Assembly (NCBI RefSeq): GCF_964340395.1
Contig: NC_135556.1
Location: 5,883,501-5,947,500 of the forward strand
DNA: 64,000 bases
Direction of reading: 5' to 3'
DNA from: Glandiceps talaboti
Lineage: Eukaryota; Hemichordata; Enteropneusta; Spengelidae
In this document: positions 27,305 to 38,734 of the stretch, in pieces
Layout: each line of letters opens with the position of its first letter
How positions within the stretch are numbered: position 1 is the first letter of the stretch
Position numbers and translations under genes: made by a program
The notes under the pieces: generated by a model
Told to the model about the DNA's origin: nothing
The model's input: only the letters and a program-made list of their open reading frames with translations
The model's database searches: none

Positions 27305-28094
27305 TTCGAACGACCATTACCAGACAAGGAGTTAATTCTTGTACATAGTTACTTTGTTAAATGCAATGTTTGATTTGTTTTATCGCAAATATTCTCTAGA
27401 CCGATCTCTGATAGCACTTCGCCGCCATGATGTTTACCCCGGAAGTGATTACAGTAAATGGAATCGTGTGGTGGCGCTACACCATAGAAATTTCTTTGGT
27501 TCACAGGCAGTCCATCACAGGCATACAACCTCACTCATAGAGTCATACCACTAATCCTTTAGTGGTCTGAGATACAGCACACAACAATGCAGTGTCTTTC
27601 ACACTAGAGACTGTGCATGTTATGAATGTTAGCCTTGCTGAAGCGTATTAGTCGTTTCTCGTAACAGTCTGGATGGCAACGTGGTATTCAGTCATTTAAA
27701 GACATCTTAAGATTCAAACCCTAAACATGTCGACGTTTTCTACGACCACTATCCTCTCCATCGTAACGTGTATATGAAATTAGACTAGAACAAACCCAAT
27801 GGTTAGTCTCTCACTAATACACCCATGGTCTATTAAAACTAGTGAGGAACTAGGGATCTGAGTTTTAGACTTACTGAAGTCGTAATGGACTAGTGGTCTC
27901 AGTTTTCCTTAGCCAGAGCTTGAGCTGTCTGTCCACATCAAAGCCAAGGGTAAACCATTTAAATGGGGGGGGGGGGAGCTGGAGAATTTACACACACTTT
28001 TTTTTGTCTAGTAGGGTAAAACAATTTATATAAGTATATGCTTTACATTTTGACCATTGCCAAATCGCTTCATGTCAATCACGGTGTTTTATTT
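27305..28094 (-). promoter_or_regulatory. PTGR2 5' flank with ETS-type and YY1-like motifs
   Basis: CCGGAAGT, an ETS/GABP core, lies at 27439-27446, and CGCCATGATG at about 27422-27431 resembles a YY1 site. Both are frequent in TATA-less housekeeping promoters and lie within 150 bp of the PTGR2 start. A hairpin of the CTCAGACCACTA family is at 27549-27573. Function is inferred only. Confidence 0.3.
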
Positions 28095-28306
<212 letters not shown>

Positions 28307-28404
28307 GACTGGATGTAGATAAAACCACATAAAAGTGCTCAATACGGGTAGTAGAGCGAATTATATATAGGTTTTGAAAATTTGAACCAAATTATATGCT
28401 ATAG

Positions 28405-28453
28405 ACCCTACAGAACTGTTTCGTGAGGTGCGTAGTCCTCACTCATCAGGGGC
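28405..28453 (-). ncRNA. Hammerhead ribozyme, left-arm copy
   Basis: Exact inverted copy of the motif at 30468-30516. It contains the CTGATGA core, helix II, GAAA and a helix III of four base pairs, read on the minus strand. Confidence 0.8.
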
Positions 28454-28553
28454 AGAATGGAATATAGTATCTGCGTATCCTTACCGTTAAATTCTATTAT
28501 TCTAAAGTTCCTAACAGGGAATATCCACCTAGTAACATAGCGCATTAGCATAG

Positions 28554-28967
28554 TTAATTGTTCTGCAATAATGATTTATGTCTATGCCTACACGACGACA
28601 CAAGTTCATTCCGTTTATTTAGAGTGCAACGATGAGGTTGACAAATTATAATATACTTTTCAGTTATGCAGAGATTACATCTCTGACTGGAGCTGTTGTA
28701 CGGTCGCGCGCGTGCGATAATTTTCCATGTGATGTCGTAATCAATTTCTTTATCCTTAAGAAACCATACATACTTACTTAGTTCTGTTGAGTTTCTTGAC
28801 AAATTATTGCGGAATGAAGCTGTGTGGTTCCTGTACCGTGTCTTGAACTCGTTTTCAGTAAGTCCGACATACGTTTCGCGGATATTGGTGTCTTTACGCT
28901 GAACTGTTGCCTGGTATACCACGCTCTTTTGTAAACATTTCCCGTCCAAGGGACATGTGTCCTTCAC
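28554..28967 (-). pseudogene. GIY-YIG-like endonuclease fragment, left-arm copy
   Basis: 137 codons identical to the frame at 29954-30367. It has no RT attached on this strand because the arm ends inside the RT C-terminal region. Not an independent gene. Confidence 0.75.
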
Positions 28968-29025
28968 GCGACAGTTACATATATAACTTAGTATTCTCGT
29001 TTTTACAGCCGTTCTGGGTAGATAG

Positions 29026-29946
29026 TTGTGTTTTATTGTGGTTGTCGATGAGACGTTTAGTATTAGTTACACAACTGTAACTAATTTTAATAGTATTACG
29101 ATTGAAGATTTTCCTGAGGTTGTTCCCTTGTGGAAAGCACTTGTCTACCAGGGCAAGAAATTTTTTACCAATATTAGTGGAGACGACGTCGCTATGGGAA
29201 GCTACGACGGGGCAGAAACTTGCGAACTAGTCGGCTGCCTTTTACTATCCAAACTTCAAACCGTTTACGGAATAAAGGTCGGACTATACAGAGACGACGG
29301 ATTAGCCGTTACCGACACAACACCTAAGGACACTGAGAGGATCAAGAAAGAGATTTGCTATATATTCAAGGAGTATGGGCTGAACATCACCATCGAAGCT
29401 AATAAGAACGTAGTCAACTTCCTCGACGTTACTTTTAACCTCGCCGAGAAAACCTACAGCCCATATACAAAACCGAACGCAACCTTGCAATATGTCCATC
29501 GTGAGAGCAACCTTCCCCCTAATATTATTAAAAACATACCAGCGGGGGTAAATAGACGACTGTCATCAATATCATCAGATAAGCAGTCATTCGATCAAGC
29601 CGCACATCAGTACCAGAAAGCATTACACGAAAGCGGATATAAATACAAACTTGAATATAAGCCCCCCGCAACTATAGGTAGGAAAAATAGGCCACGGAAT
29701 AATATTTTATGGTATAACCCACCCTTTAGCAAGAGTGTCTCCACTAATATTGGTAAAAAATTTCTTGCCCTGGTAGACAAGTGCTTTCCACAAGGGAACA
29801 ACCTCAGGAAAATCTTCAATCGTAATACTATTAAAATTAGTTACAGTTGTGTAACTAATACTAAACGTCTCATCGACAACCACAATAAAACACAACTATC
29901 TACCCAGAACGGCTGTAAAAACGAGAATACTAAGTTATATATGTAA
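29026..29946 (+). pseudogene. Reverse transcriptase C-terminal half, Penelope-like
   Basis: The genuine RT portion starts at about 29185, where the inverted arm ends; the first 53 codons of the open frame are antisense to the element's own 3' part. The unique part contains [13 protein letters not shown] and the catalytic YRDD at 29287-29298. It continues with [45 protein letters not shown] and [12 protein letters not shown], the conserved thumb and linker of this RT group. The palm N-terminal half (including the first catalytic Asp motif) is missing. The frame ends at TAA 29944-29946, where a 1-nt shift breaks continuity with [10 protein letters not shown]. Confidence 0.8.
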
Positions 29947-29953
29947 CTGTCGC

Positions 29954-30367
29954 GTGAAGGACACATGTCCCTTGGACGGGAAATGTTTACAAAAGAGCGT
30001 GGTATACCAGGCAACAGTTCAGCGTAAAGACACCAATATCCGCGAAACGTATGTCGGACTTACTGAAAACGAGTTCAAGACACGGTACAGGAACCACACA
30101 GCTTCATTCCGCAATAATTTGTCAAGAAACTCAACAGAACTAAGTAAGTATGTATGGTTTCTTAAGGATAAAGAAATTGATTACGACATCACATGGAAAA
30201 TTATCGCACGCGCGCGACCGTACAACAGCTCCAGTCAGAGATGTAATCTCTGCATAACTGAAAAGTATATTATAATTTGTCAACCTCATCGTTGCACTCT
30301 AAATAAACGGAATGAACTTGTGTCGTCGTGTAGGCATAGACATAAATCATTATTGCAGAACAATTAA
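29954..30367 (+). pseudogene. GIY-YIG-like endonuclease domain of the Penelope-like element
   Basis: The frame begins at a GTG and is the C-terminal domain of the RT polyprotein, put out of frame by one nucleotide at about 29940. A cysteine cluster ([15 protein letters not shown]) precedes VVY and YVG (residues 16-18 and 33-35), which stand for the GIY and YIG motifs. R44, H48 and a later CNLCITEK with the candidate catalytic Glu follow. In Penelope-like elements this domain nicks the target DNA. An identical inverted copy is at 28554-28967. Confidence 0.75.
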
Positions 30368-30467
30368 CTATGCTAATGCGCTATGTTACTAGGTGGATAT
30401 TCCCTGTTAGGAACTTTAGAATAATAGAATTTAACGGTAAGGATACGCAGATACTATATTCCATTCT

Positions 30468-30516
30468 GCCCCTGATGAGTGAGGACTACGCACCTCACGA
30501 AACAGTTCTGTAGGGT
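30468..30516 (+). ncRNA. Hammerhead ribozyme, right-arm copy
   Basis: The core CTGATGA is at 30472-30478. Helix II pairs GTGAGG (30479-30484) with CCTCAC (30493-30498). GAA at 30499-30501 follows, then a minimal helix III, ACAG (30502-30505) with CTGT (30508-30511) and a two-base loop. The cleavage-site nucleotide is A30512. Helix I pairs CCC (30469-30471) with GGG (30513-30515), extended by G-U. All core residues expected of a hammerhead are present. The tiny helix III is what has been described for hammerheads in Penelope-like elements. Confidence 0.82.
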
Positions 30517-30549
30517 CTATAGCATATAATTTGGTTCAAATTTTCAAAA

Positions 30550-30595
<46 letters not shown>

Positions 30596-30631
30596 AAATA
30601 TGCAATAAATTTAAAGTTGAATTGAAGGTAG

Positions 30632-31045
30632 CCATGGGGGGAGGGTTAGGGAGGGTGTTTCCCCCTCCTGCCCCTGGAGATTTTTAAAAATTCGAGGACT
30701 AAAAGAATGCTTTCTGGTGCTATTTTAACACATCGCGGGGTGACAATAATTATGTTAATTAAAATGTTGATTAAAATACAAGGGAGCAGTGTGGGGTGAG
30801 TATGGGAGGGGGTTTCTCCCTTCCAGCTCTTGTGATTTTTGAAATTCAAGGACTAAAGGAATGCTTTCCAGGGGCTATTTTAACATGTCGAGGTAGTAAT
30901 ACGAAATAAAATTTGAAATAGCAGTGTGGGGTTGGGTACGGGGGGGGGGGGGCTCCCCTCCAGCCTCCCGTTCCAGTAATTTTGTGAAATTTAAGGACTA
31001 AAAGAGTTCTGTCTGGTGTTATTTTAACATGTCAAGGTGATAACA
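30632..31045. repeat. Three diverged tandem units of ~140 bp
   Basis: Units at about 30632, 30784 and 30921 each run from a G-rich head (GGGAGGG or GTGGGG) through CTCC, AGGACTAAA and GCTATTTTAACA-like sequence to the next unit. They adjoin the right end of the Penelope-like element. Confidence 0.7.
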
Positions 31046-31980
31046 ATACCCTCTCTTGATCCCATTGAGTTCCATAAACTAACTCATCAACAAATCTCAA
31101 AGTATATCATTGCATGCCATACCAGTCTGGATGCCAACGTGGTCTCTAACTAAAGTGGAGGTGTAAATCGTAACGATACTGTATAGGAACTAGACTACAT
31201 TTAAAATTATGTTATCATTATAAACAATTACAGTATTCAAGGTATTGAGTCTGGTTGGTATTTTGATTTGATGGTAGTGTTTCGGTTTGTTTCAGCATTT
31301 GCCAATAGTTAGTATAAACGCTTGACGGAAAAACACGTACCTGGGAATTTTTTTTTTTAAACTCATACCCTGGAAACAATTTTTTTGGCACTGAACTGAT
31401 AAGGTTTTGTAGTGCTATAGGCATGTCTGTCTGGAAGACTTAAACCTTAAATCCGCTAGACGGATTGTCTTGGTATTTGGTGGGGACATTACGTTTAGTG
31501 TCTAGTTGGGAAATTGTTCACAGCAAAATGATCGCATCACAGGTGCATAATTTGGGTCAAAAATGTCATTTTGGTCAAAAAACTTATACTCAAAAACTAC
31601 TGGGTAGATTGGTATGAAATTTGGTGGGAACGTTCTTAGGGTGTGCTTGATTCCGTTGTAAATGTACAAATAATTAATATCCTGTATGATTTTTTCAGAA
31701 AATGGGCATTGAAATGAAAATGAACGTAGCCTGATAAAACTGAACTGAATTACATTTTAATTACATATTGAAAATCACGAATACAAACGTAAATTTATAA
31801 AGAAACAGCAAGATACAATGTCTTTTGACGAACATAAAAAATAGATATTTGCATATGAATTGACTGATAAAATTTGCGAACACAATGTAATTGATATTTA
31901 GCATAACAATAACGATTGTAGGAATATAAATATGTAAATTAACCATGATGAAAACACAATTACAACTGATTCTTTTATTT
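31046..31980. other. Intergenic, no gene seen
   Basis: AT-rich sequence. The part next to the LINE fragment (31741-31980) may be its 3' untranslated tail. Confidence 0.4.
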
Positions 31981-33050
31981 TCATAAACAAAGGAAGAAAC
32001 GAAAGTAATGAGGTAAAACTTGATAAAACAAAGAAACAAAAACGTTTACAGATGAAAACTGAACTATCCAGAGGTCAGGCAGATCCCACACCATTATTTT
32101 TAGTGGTCTGAGGGCAGATCTAGTGCACAAATCACTCATCAGTGCTTGCCATTTAGCAATAAAGCGTTCTTTGCCACCATTATTCCCAGCGATGGTGTTT
32201 TCCATGACAATAACCTTCTTAAAACTTTGTAAGAAACTATTTTGAGATGGTTCCTTGTTAAAAGAAAAGGACTGAGTACAGGTGATATTTTGCTATCAAC
32301 AATAGGTGATTAAGTAGTTCATTCCCCTTTGAGGTAGGGGACACCTAAAATTACATCTCTGCGTGCATGATAATTCTATTTTCTCTTGTAACTTTTGCTG
32401 AAAAAAATTGAGAAACGCTATCCAAAATAGCTTTTCTTCTTTACATTCCCTAAATAAATGTTCAATGGTCTCTTCTAAATTACAGTGCTGACAAAATAAA
32501 TCATCTTTAATTCATGAAAAATATATTTGTTGCTAAAATTCTATGAAGTATTTTAAAATGAAATACTCTCATTATTTTATCTTCCTTTGTCGTATCATAA
32601 GGCAGTTTCCATATTTTTTCCATTCCACATTTTTGTGTAATTGAGATTTGAGTAAGCCTTATATTGTTTCAGATTTAGGAGACTGAAATTTACGATTTCA
32701 TAAAATTCGTGTGTGGTGCCTTTGCCTATCTGTATTTTTTGTAAGCAGTCTAGCGATTCATCATCTGTTATACATGTACCTACAACGTTTTCATTAAGCA
32801 TTTGTAATTTCCATGTCTTTGGAATTGAGGTAATGACACCATAATAACTTATATAGTTTACTTTAATGTTGTGTTTCTCTTTAAATTCATTGGAAGTCAG
32901 TAATTTTCCTTTCTCATCGAAAAGGTCACTCACAAATTTTATGCAGTGCTGAGCCCATTTTTGGTTTTAAAAAAATGGATTTCCCGTTAATTATTATATT
33001 TTTATTATTCCAAATTATTTGTGTAGCCACACCTTGTCCTGATTGAATGC
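31981..33050 (-). mobile_element. Degraded L1/Tx1-type LINE, ORF2 C-terminal fragment
   Basis: Minus-strand frames encode pieces of the region after the RT: QIIWNNKNI near 33020, then KFVSDLFDEKGKLLTSNEF and KTWKLQML at 32595-32945. VFHFKILHRILATN follows near 32560, then the zinc-knuckle CQHCNLEETIEHLFREC near 32480 and NNGGKERFIAKW near 32180. The order matches the C-terminus of the LINE at 58.4-62.9 kb but the sequence differs, so it is another family member. Several frameshifts and stops are present. Confidence 0.7.
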
Positions 33051-33057
33051 TTGTGTC

Positions 33058-33107
33058 TTAAGCCATAGACAATAGAGAGGGACTCTCTATTGTCTATGCT
33101 TAAGCTG
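33058..33107. repeat. Short perfect palindrome
   Basis: CATAGACAATAGAGAG is followed after GGGA by its inverted copy CTCTCTATTGTCTATG, flanked by TTAAGC-type ends. A diverged half (CCATAGACAGTAGAGGGG) occurs at about 41451. Confidence 0.7.
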
Positions 33108-34063
33108 ACTAGAATAAGTCAAAATGTCTGAGTAAAAGGAAGGGAGTTTATAGGGCAGTTTTCTAACATTGTAATCACAATTCAATAGAAGTCGAAGACT
33201 CCCAACTTTTCAAAATAAAACTGAGGAATACAAGTCCATGCGGATTCACTTGTTAATAGTGGATTTAAATATGATAGTTTCAAAGCTTTATGATCTCAAC
33301 AACGCCAGTCATCTTCAACCCCCCATTTGTCTAAATCGCCTATAATAGTTACGTTCATCTCTGCAACATCAGTCATGACATGGGCTAAAAATGATCTCGA
33401 GATATAATTTGTTAGATTTCAGAAAACGAATGACAACATTCAATCCGGTCAGGCGAAGTTTTCTTTGCTTTTGAAAATGATCTCAAGGTAGATTTTGCTT
33501 TCAGAAAATGACATAGTATCTCGAATATTTGTTGCTTTCGAACGTGGAAAATGAAATGCAACTTGTTATAAGTGTAATAAGATGAGAAACAAGTGACAAG
33601 TGGTTCCCACATACTGTAGATTTCCTGTGCATTGAAATATCTGATTCATCAAACTTTCCCAAGTTTATCGATTGATGAATGACGTGACAATCACCCTCTT
33701 TTAGGCCCTGTGATTACGCCCCTTTAGTTGTGACAGCTTGGCGCAGCGTGGCTGAGAGTATGAACAAGTCATGTAACTAGGCTTACACACTCGCATACTC
33801 ACATACACAAAGTAGACAGTCGTAATAATATATTATTTTTACTGGAATTCGTGAAGTCGGCATACTCAACACTGTTTCCCAGTTGGTTAAAATATCTATA
33901 TTTATATGTCATAGTTTTGGTCGGTAGTGTTATGGAAGACATTCACAAAATTCCAAAATGTCCCAGACGAAGCAGATACGCATGCTTGTTAGAAATATCG
34001 AGGTATGTACGACCCCCTCAACTGCCACTACAACTGAGACTCTCATTTTGAAGTAAACACTAA
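33108..34063. other. Intergenic, no gene seen
   Basis: No domain, repeat or RNA gene recognised. Confidence 0.4.
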
Positions 34064-34072
34064 GTGCGACAC

Positions 34073-34232
34073 TAGTCTTGCTGCTAGACGTTCGGGCTTT
34101 CTTTCGATTCTATAACTATAAGCGAACGAAGTTCGCATGTGAGGGCTTGCCCCGAACGTTCCATCCTCGATAGCGTTGTTCGGCTGTGTCGTATTTTATC
34201 GGAAGAACATCCGAGGGCTAGCTGATAGACTA
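34073..34232. mobile_element. MITE family D, copy 1, with 9-bp target duplication
   Basis: 160 bp beginning TAGTCTTGCTGCTAG and ending GCTAGCTGATAGACTA, so the ends are inverted. The pairing continues imperfectly for about 37 bp. GTGCGACAC flanks it directly at 34064-34072 and 34233-34241. The interior contains GCGAACGAAGTTCGC, a palindrome. Confidence 0.9.
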
Positions 34233-34734
34233 GTGCGACACGTGTATTACCATTTAGTCGGATCAGTAGATGTTTACACTCACGGCATAATGCGTTAATT
34301 TGGGCAAATAGTGAGTTTGTTCTAAAGGGATTAACTCAGTTGTTCTTCCTGTGGGTTATACTTCCATGGTTCTAGCAAGCTACTAATTAATGCAAAGCTG
34401 ATAAACTCAGATAAGACATTGATATCCGGTAGGAAATAGAAAAAAAAACAGTAAGAGGAAACAGTATTTAAAACTTTATTTGAAATATACAGAAAATAAA
34501 ATTAGAAATCCGGAAAGTCACGAGTACAAAATTGATTATTTATCCTTTACCATGTGGTCACAGTCAAGGTGTTGATGTCAAATATTTGTTGTTTGTTGTA
34601 GGATGATAATCGGTGTTTAATGAGAAAGATAGTGACCTGTTAATGTTCGCTAATTATTCAGGGATTAGACTGAATGGGTGTATGTGTTTCCCCGTGGACC
34701 CCCCACGAACCGTGATGAACTTTTAACTTTTAAT

Positions 34735-35060
34735 GGAATAAGAATGAAATAATGACCAAATAAGAATGGAATAAGAATGAAATAATGGTTAACTAAGAAT
34801 GAAATAATGACCAAATAAGAATGAAATAATGAAATAATGATCAAATAATAATGGCATAAGAATGAAATAATAACCAAATAAGAATGAAATAATGAAATAA
34901 TGATGAAATAATAAGGACATAAGAATAAAATAATGATAAAATAATAATAATAAAATAATGATGAAATAATAAAATAATGATGAAATAATAAAATAATAAA
35001 CTAATGATGAAATAACAATGATAGAATGATGGAATAAGAAATAATGCCACTGAATGATAA
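34735..35060. repeat. Minisatellite of AATAAGAATG/AAATAATG units
   Basis: About 325 bp of variable 17-26 bp units built from AATAAGAATGAAATAATG, degenerating to AATAAT near 34930-35000. Long minus-strand frames rich in F, I and Y are translations of this array. Confidence 0.85.
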
Positions 35061-35499
35061 TATATTGAAATAAAGGTAACACCTAATTTTGGCGGGGATC
35101 TCACCCCATAAAAGTGGGGCGGGGCAAGGCTTTTACAGAACGGAACCTGACCCCCCCCAAAAAAAAAAAAAAAAAAAAAAAATCGCGTTGAAGGAGGCAT
35201 CCAGCCACTATACCATGCACGTTAAGTATTCTTTGCTTGTTCAAGCACCTGTGATAAATCTTGTAGTGAACCATTTGTAATTCAATAACGTTATTCGTTT
35301 GCATAAATAAATAAATAAATTCAATTCACTCCGTCCTCCGTTTGACCTTTAAACAATGACCATATGTAACTGTGTTACATAATTAGACCTATAAATTCAG
35401 TAAAGCACGTCTAATGAAGGCCAAGCATAGCCTCAATATTTTATAGCGACTTTCGCAAAATTAAACTAGTACTTTGAGATACTCTAGCTATTTACACTC

Positions 35500-35940
35500 T
35501 GTTCTGATCGTTCTTGGTATATCTTCCCCTCAACAAATAGCTTCCCATTTCTAAAGTTTACTTTCTTCTTATCCATTCTGGCGGCGCCTATTATAAGGTT
35601 TTAGTTTTTTTCTTCTTTCAAGGTCCTCTCTCGGCAAGTCTTCTATGAACAGACCGCTTTCTCAGACCTTGCTTGTGTGAAACTTCAAATCAATGATATC
35701 TGTTACGTAATTTCACAACTTGATAATGTGACGAGGCCTACCATTACGTTTCATTCCTACTCGATGGGCGTTTTCTACTTCATCAGCTGGTATATTGAAT
35801 TTTGATAAGAACAGACTCTTGACAATTTCGGCGACATTTTCGTCTTTCTTTTCCTCGATACCACCAATTCTCAGATAATAGCTTCTAGAATTTCTTTCTT
35901 GGCTAAGTTGGTCTTGTCGAGTTACCACTATAATTTGACT
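35500..35940 (-). mobile_element. L1-type ORF1 fragment (RRM and C-terminal domain)
   Basis: The minus frame 35713-35928 encodes NSRSYYLRIGGIEEKKDENV, then SLFLSKFNIPADEVENAHR, which corresponds to the RNA-recognition-motif region of L1 ORF1 proteins. After a stop, related C-terminal-domain sequence follows (FIEDLPREDLERRKKLKPY, then NFRNGKLFVEGKIY). ORF1 proteins coat the LINE RNA. The fragment is truncated at both ends and interrupted. It may be linked to the LINE remnant at 32-33 kb or come from another copy. Confidence 0.7.
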
Positions 35941-36304
35941 TGCAGCGCCACAACTGTGATTCTGTTTTACATATAATGAGTTTTATAGAATATTACAACA
36001 AATGGCCTGCCATAAACGACTGTAGTTGATAAAAACAATAACAAAACCGTGTGTTTGAACATACAGTATCATGTTGCAGAGGTAATGGTAGTGCATTAGT
36101 GTATGTATATACATACATACATGGGTAGTGTAAATAACGGGGGATAGTTAAACCTCTATAGGGAAATAGTTTCACTTGCTTGTGATCAATACGGATTCAT
36201 GAAATCACATGAAATCACAAAGTGTGAATATTAATATATTCTTTTGTAAACGGTCGATGTTGCTTCTAAAATTTCCACTGGCGAGTGAAATCGTACGATG
36301 TACA

Positions 36305-36527
36305 TCACAGGCATTTGTTTCCCGAGTTATGTCTCAGAATATTTCTATCAGAATACAATAAAATGTCGATAATATCGTTAATATTGACGTACATAACCAA
36401 CTATATACGAAAGGGATAAAATTACACTTGTTTCTGTGATCGCGCAGGTTCACTCACTGCGAAAGAAGACATGTCAAGTGTAATTTTATCCCTTTCGTAA
36501 TAACTCGGGAAACAAATGCCTGTGGAT
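36305..36527. repeat. Nested inverted repeat
   Basis: GGCATTTGTTTCCCGAGTTA (36312-36331) and CGAAAGGGATAAAATTACAC (about 36409-36428) recur inverted in mirror order (AAGTGTAATTTTATCCCTTT, then AACTCGGGAAACAAATGCC at about 36505-36523). A foldback element of about 220 bp. Confidence 0.7.
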
Positions 36528-36788
36528 GTACATGTAACAAAATGTACACCGGTCAACGGCTAGCGACGCTGGTCATGAATTATAACTAAAAAAGTACTTC
36601 CTTGAGTCAGTGGAACTGCTATAAATAAGTCACAACTGACCGAATTTTACCTTGTTGTAAAATAACAGCGAATATACACTTTGGCGAGAAACTAGAAGAT
36701 ACGAGTTCGTGACAGCTAAACCTGACTAGAATCCCACGCCTGCGCACAACTAGCCAATGCCAGTATAGGTGACAGTCAGTATAGTTGG

Positions 36789-36941
36789 TAGTCTTGCTGC
36801 TAGACGTTCGGGCTTTCTTTCGATACTATAAGCGAACGAAGTTCGCAGTGAGGGCTTGCCCGATGTTCCATCCTCGATAGCGATGTTCGGCCGTGTGTCG
36901 TATTGTATCGGAAGAACATCCGAGGTCTAGCAGATAGACTA
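36789..36941. mobile_element. MITE family D, copy 2, with 9-bp target duplication
   Basis: 153 bp, same ends as copy 1. TATAGTTGG flanks it at 36780-36788 and 36942-36950, a perfect 9-bp duplication. Confidence 0.9.
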
Positions 36942-37086
36942 TATAGTTGGCAGATCACCGGGTTCATTCGATGTACAGAGAACGTAAACTGGACATGCAC
37001 TGGATGAACTCACACATAAGTCGAGCTTAGCTCGTTGTTTAATAATTAGAGCACCTTAACGGCCCTAACTAGTCAAAGCTCAGATC

Positions 37087-37116
37087 ATGGAAGTATAACC
37101 CACATACTTCCATGCT
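37087..37116. repeat. Short palindrome
   Basis: CATGGAAGTAT and ATACTTCCATG are separated by AACCCAC. A related half (GGGTTATACTTCCATGG) is near 34353. Confidence 0.6.
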
Positions 37117-37309
37117 CAGATCGACCAAAGTTACTTGTCTGTGGTCCAACCAAAAACACCGGGTTCCATCCGGTCCGTTTATATACAAATCCTGTCTATT
37201 GTTAAATTCACACAATTTACAAAACTTGTGAAGTGCCGAGGTGCCGAGCTGTCTGGTTTCCCAGCCATGCGGAAAGCGTATCCTCGTGGCGTCATTTCTA
37301 CAGCTATAC

Positions 37310-37464
37310 TTGTCTTACTGCTAGACGTTCGGGCTTTCTTTCCATGCTATAACTATAAGCGAACGAAGTTCGCATGTGAGGGCTTGCCCGAACATCCTCG
37401 ATAGCGTTGTTCGGCTGTGTGTCATATTTTATCGGAAGAACATCCGAGGGCTAGCCGTAGACTA
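37310..37464. mobile_element. MITE family D, copy 3, with 9-bp target duplication
   Basis: 155 bp. CAGCTATAC (37301-37309) and CAGCTGTAC (37465-37473) flank it, differing by one base. The 5' end has drifted to TTGTCTTACTGCTAG. Confidence 0.85.
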
Positions 37465-37473
37465 CAGCTGTAC

Positions 37474-38432
37474 TTGCTTTCGGTAAAAACCAAAGTTCTT
37501 GAGGTGAGAACAAGTCTGAACAAGACAGTTATAGTTTAGAGTCTAAATACAAAAAATGGGGGAAATGACTTCCTACCAGTGGAATGGAAAAGATTGATTA
37601 TGATAGTAGCGTAAATTTAATTCAGTCTGCTCAACCCGTTCAATATATAAATGGCCTACCACAATATTTAACTTTTCAGTAAACTATTAACGTTTCTATT
37701 TTGAGAAATGATGACTGTGAAAGTATTGGTGATGCTATTTATTTCACTGTTTACATGTACTTTGTCGAACACTGCACAGAGATGACAATTTCAAATCTGT
37801 TCCAGTCACATATCTAAGTTCGCCTTAGGACCAATAGAAATGTAAATCCTAGGAGCACGTGTTATTGCAACTGCCATGACCACACGGCATGATTCGATAA
37901 TTGGCACCTGGCCTACTCTATTATATTGTCATACCAAAGGTCATTGCACTCCCATCAAGGTGCACGTGAGTGAAATGTGCACCACATGCACGTGTGTTGA
38001 GACCCCAAAACTGCAAGCATGCGATGTATTCTAGTGCAAAACTTCATCTTTCCTATACAATTAGCTTTGTCACTGTTTTAGCAAAATACACCGGGTTTGT
38101 ACTATGACCAGCTAGGATCATTCCTTTATCCACAATGAAAAATAATGAGAATATTTACACCATCCAGAGCAGGAAACGAAACATGTTATATCATGAATGG
38201 ATGGTATGGGCATGGAAGAACCACATTAGATAGTATAGGCGTGTATCTATTATTGAGATAATCAATTTCCATATGATATAGATAATTTCAATAACAAAAA
38301 CGTGTTATTCATAGGCTGACTCGTAACCGTATGTGTCGTGACTGAGCAAGCAGCACACTGTTTCATCCGTTGTTTTCACCACTGTCACTTTAGGAAGCAC
38401 TCAGTGAAGTTCTAACAACACCCATTGACACG
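37474..38432 (+). other. 5' flank of the aminotransferase gene
   Basis: Not obviously repetitive. CTTTAG at about 38387-38392, 40 bp before the ATG, could be an acceptor, which would place the promoter further upstream in a non-coding first exon. No TATA box stands out. Confidence 0.3.
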
Positions 38433-38648
38433 ATGAGCAGCCAAGTGGACAAGATCACGTATTTCGCCCACTATTACGAAGAAATAGGATCGCTGGACAA
38501 TCCAGATATCACTGCCCTCGATGTCGGTGCAGCAGGTGTTCCTGAACTGAAACAGGCAGCAGAGATCTTCCAGACGGCGGCACAGGCGAGACTGGTAGGT
38601 GTCATTTTTTCCTCCCGTAAGGAAGGAGATACTTTAGGGGGTGGAAAG

Positions 38649-38734
<86 letters not shown>

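Larger units (their letters stand above)
28363..29184 (-). repeat. Left arm of the 822-bp inverted repeat
   Basis: Reverse complement of 29737-30558. The inner boundary is sharp: pairing ends after the sequence encoding TNISG. Outside the outer boundary the two sides differ. Confidence 0.9.
29737..30558 (+). repeat. Right arm of the 822-bp inverted repeat
   Basis: Same sequence as the left arm, inverted. This copy is continuous with the RT frame and so is the original 3' portion of the element. Confidence 0.9.
36137..37065 (+). repeat. Repeat related to 54249-54412, split by nested insertions
   Basis: The left part (36137-36180, GGGGATAGTTAAACCTCTAT) and right part (36953-37065, TGTACAGAGAACGTAAACTG) match consecutive parts of 54249-54412. 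The 770 bp between them contain a palindrome (36305-36527) and MITE D copy 2. Confidence 0.5.

Noticed and set aside
34665-35200. Long Phe/Ile/Tyr-rich minus-strand frames resembling membrane proteins
   Set aside because: They read through the AATAAGAATG minisatellite and have no other support.
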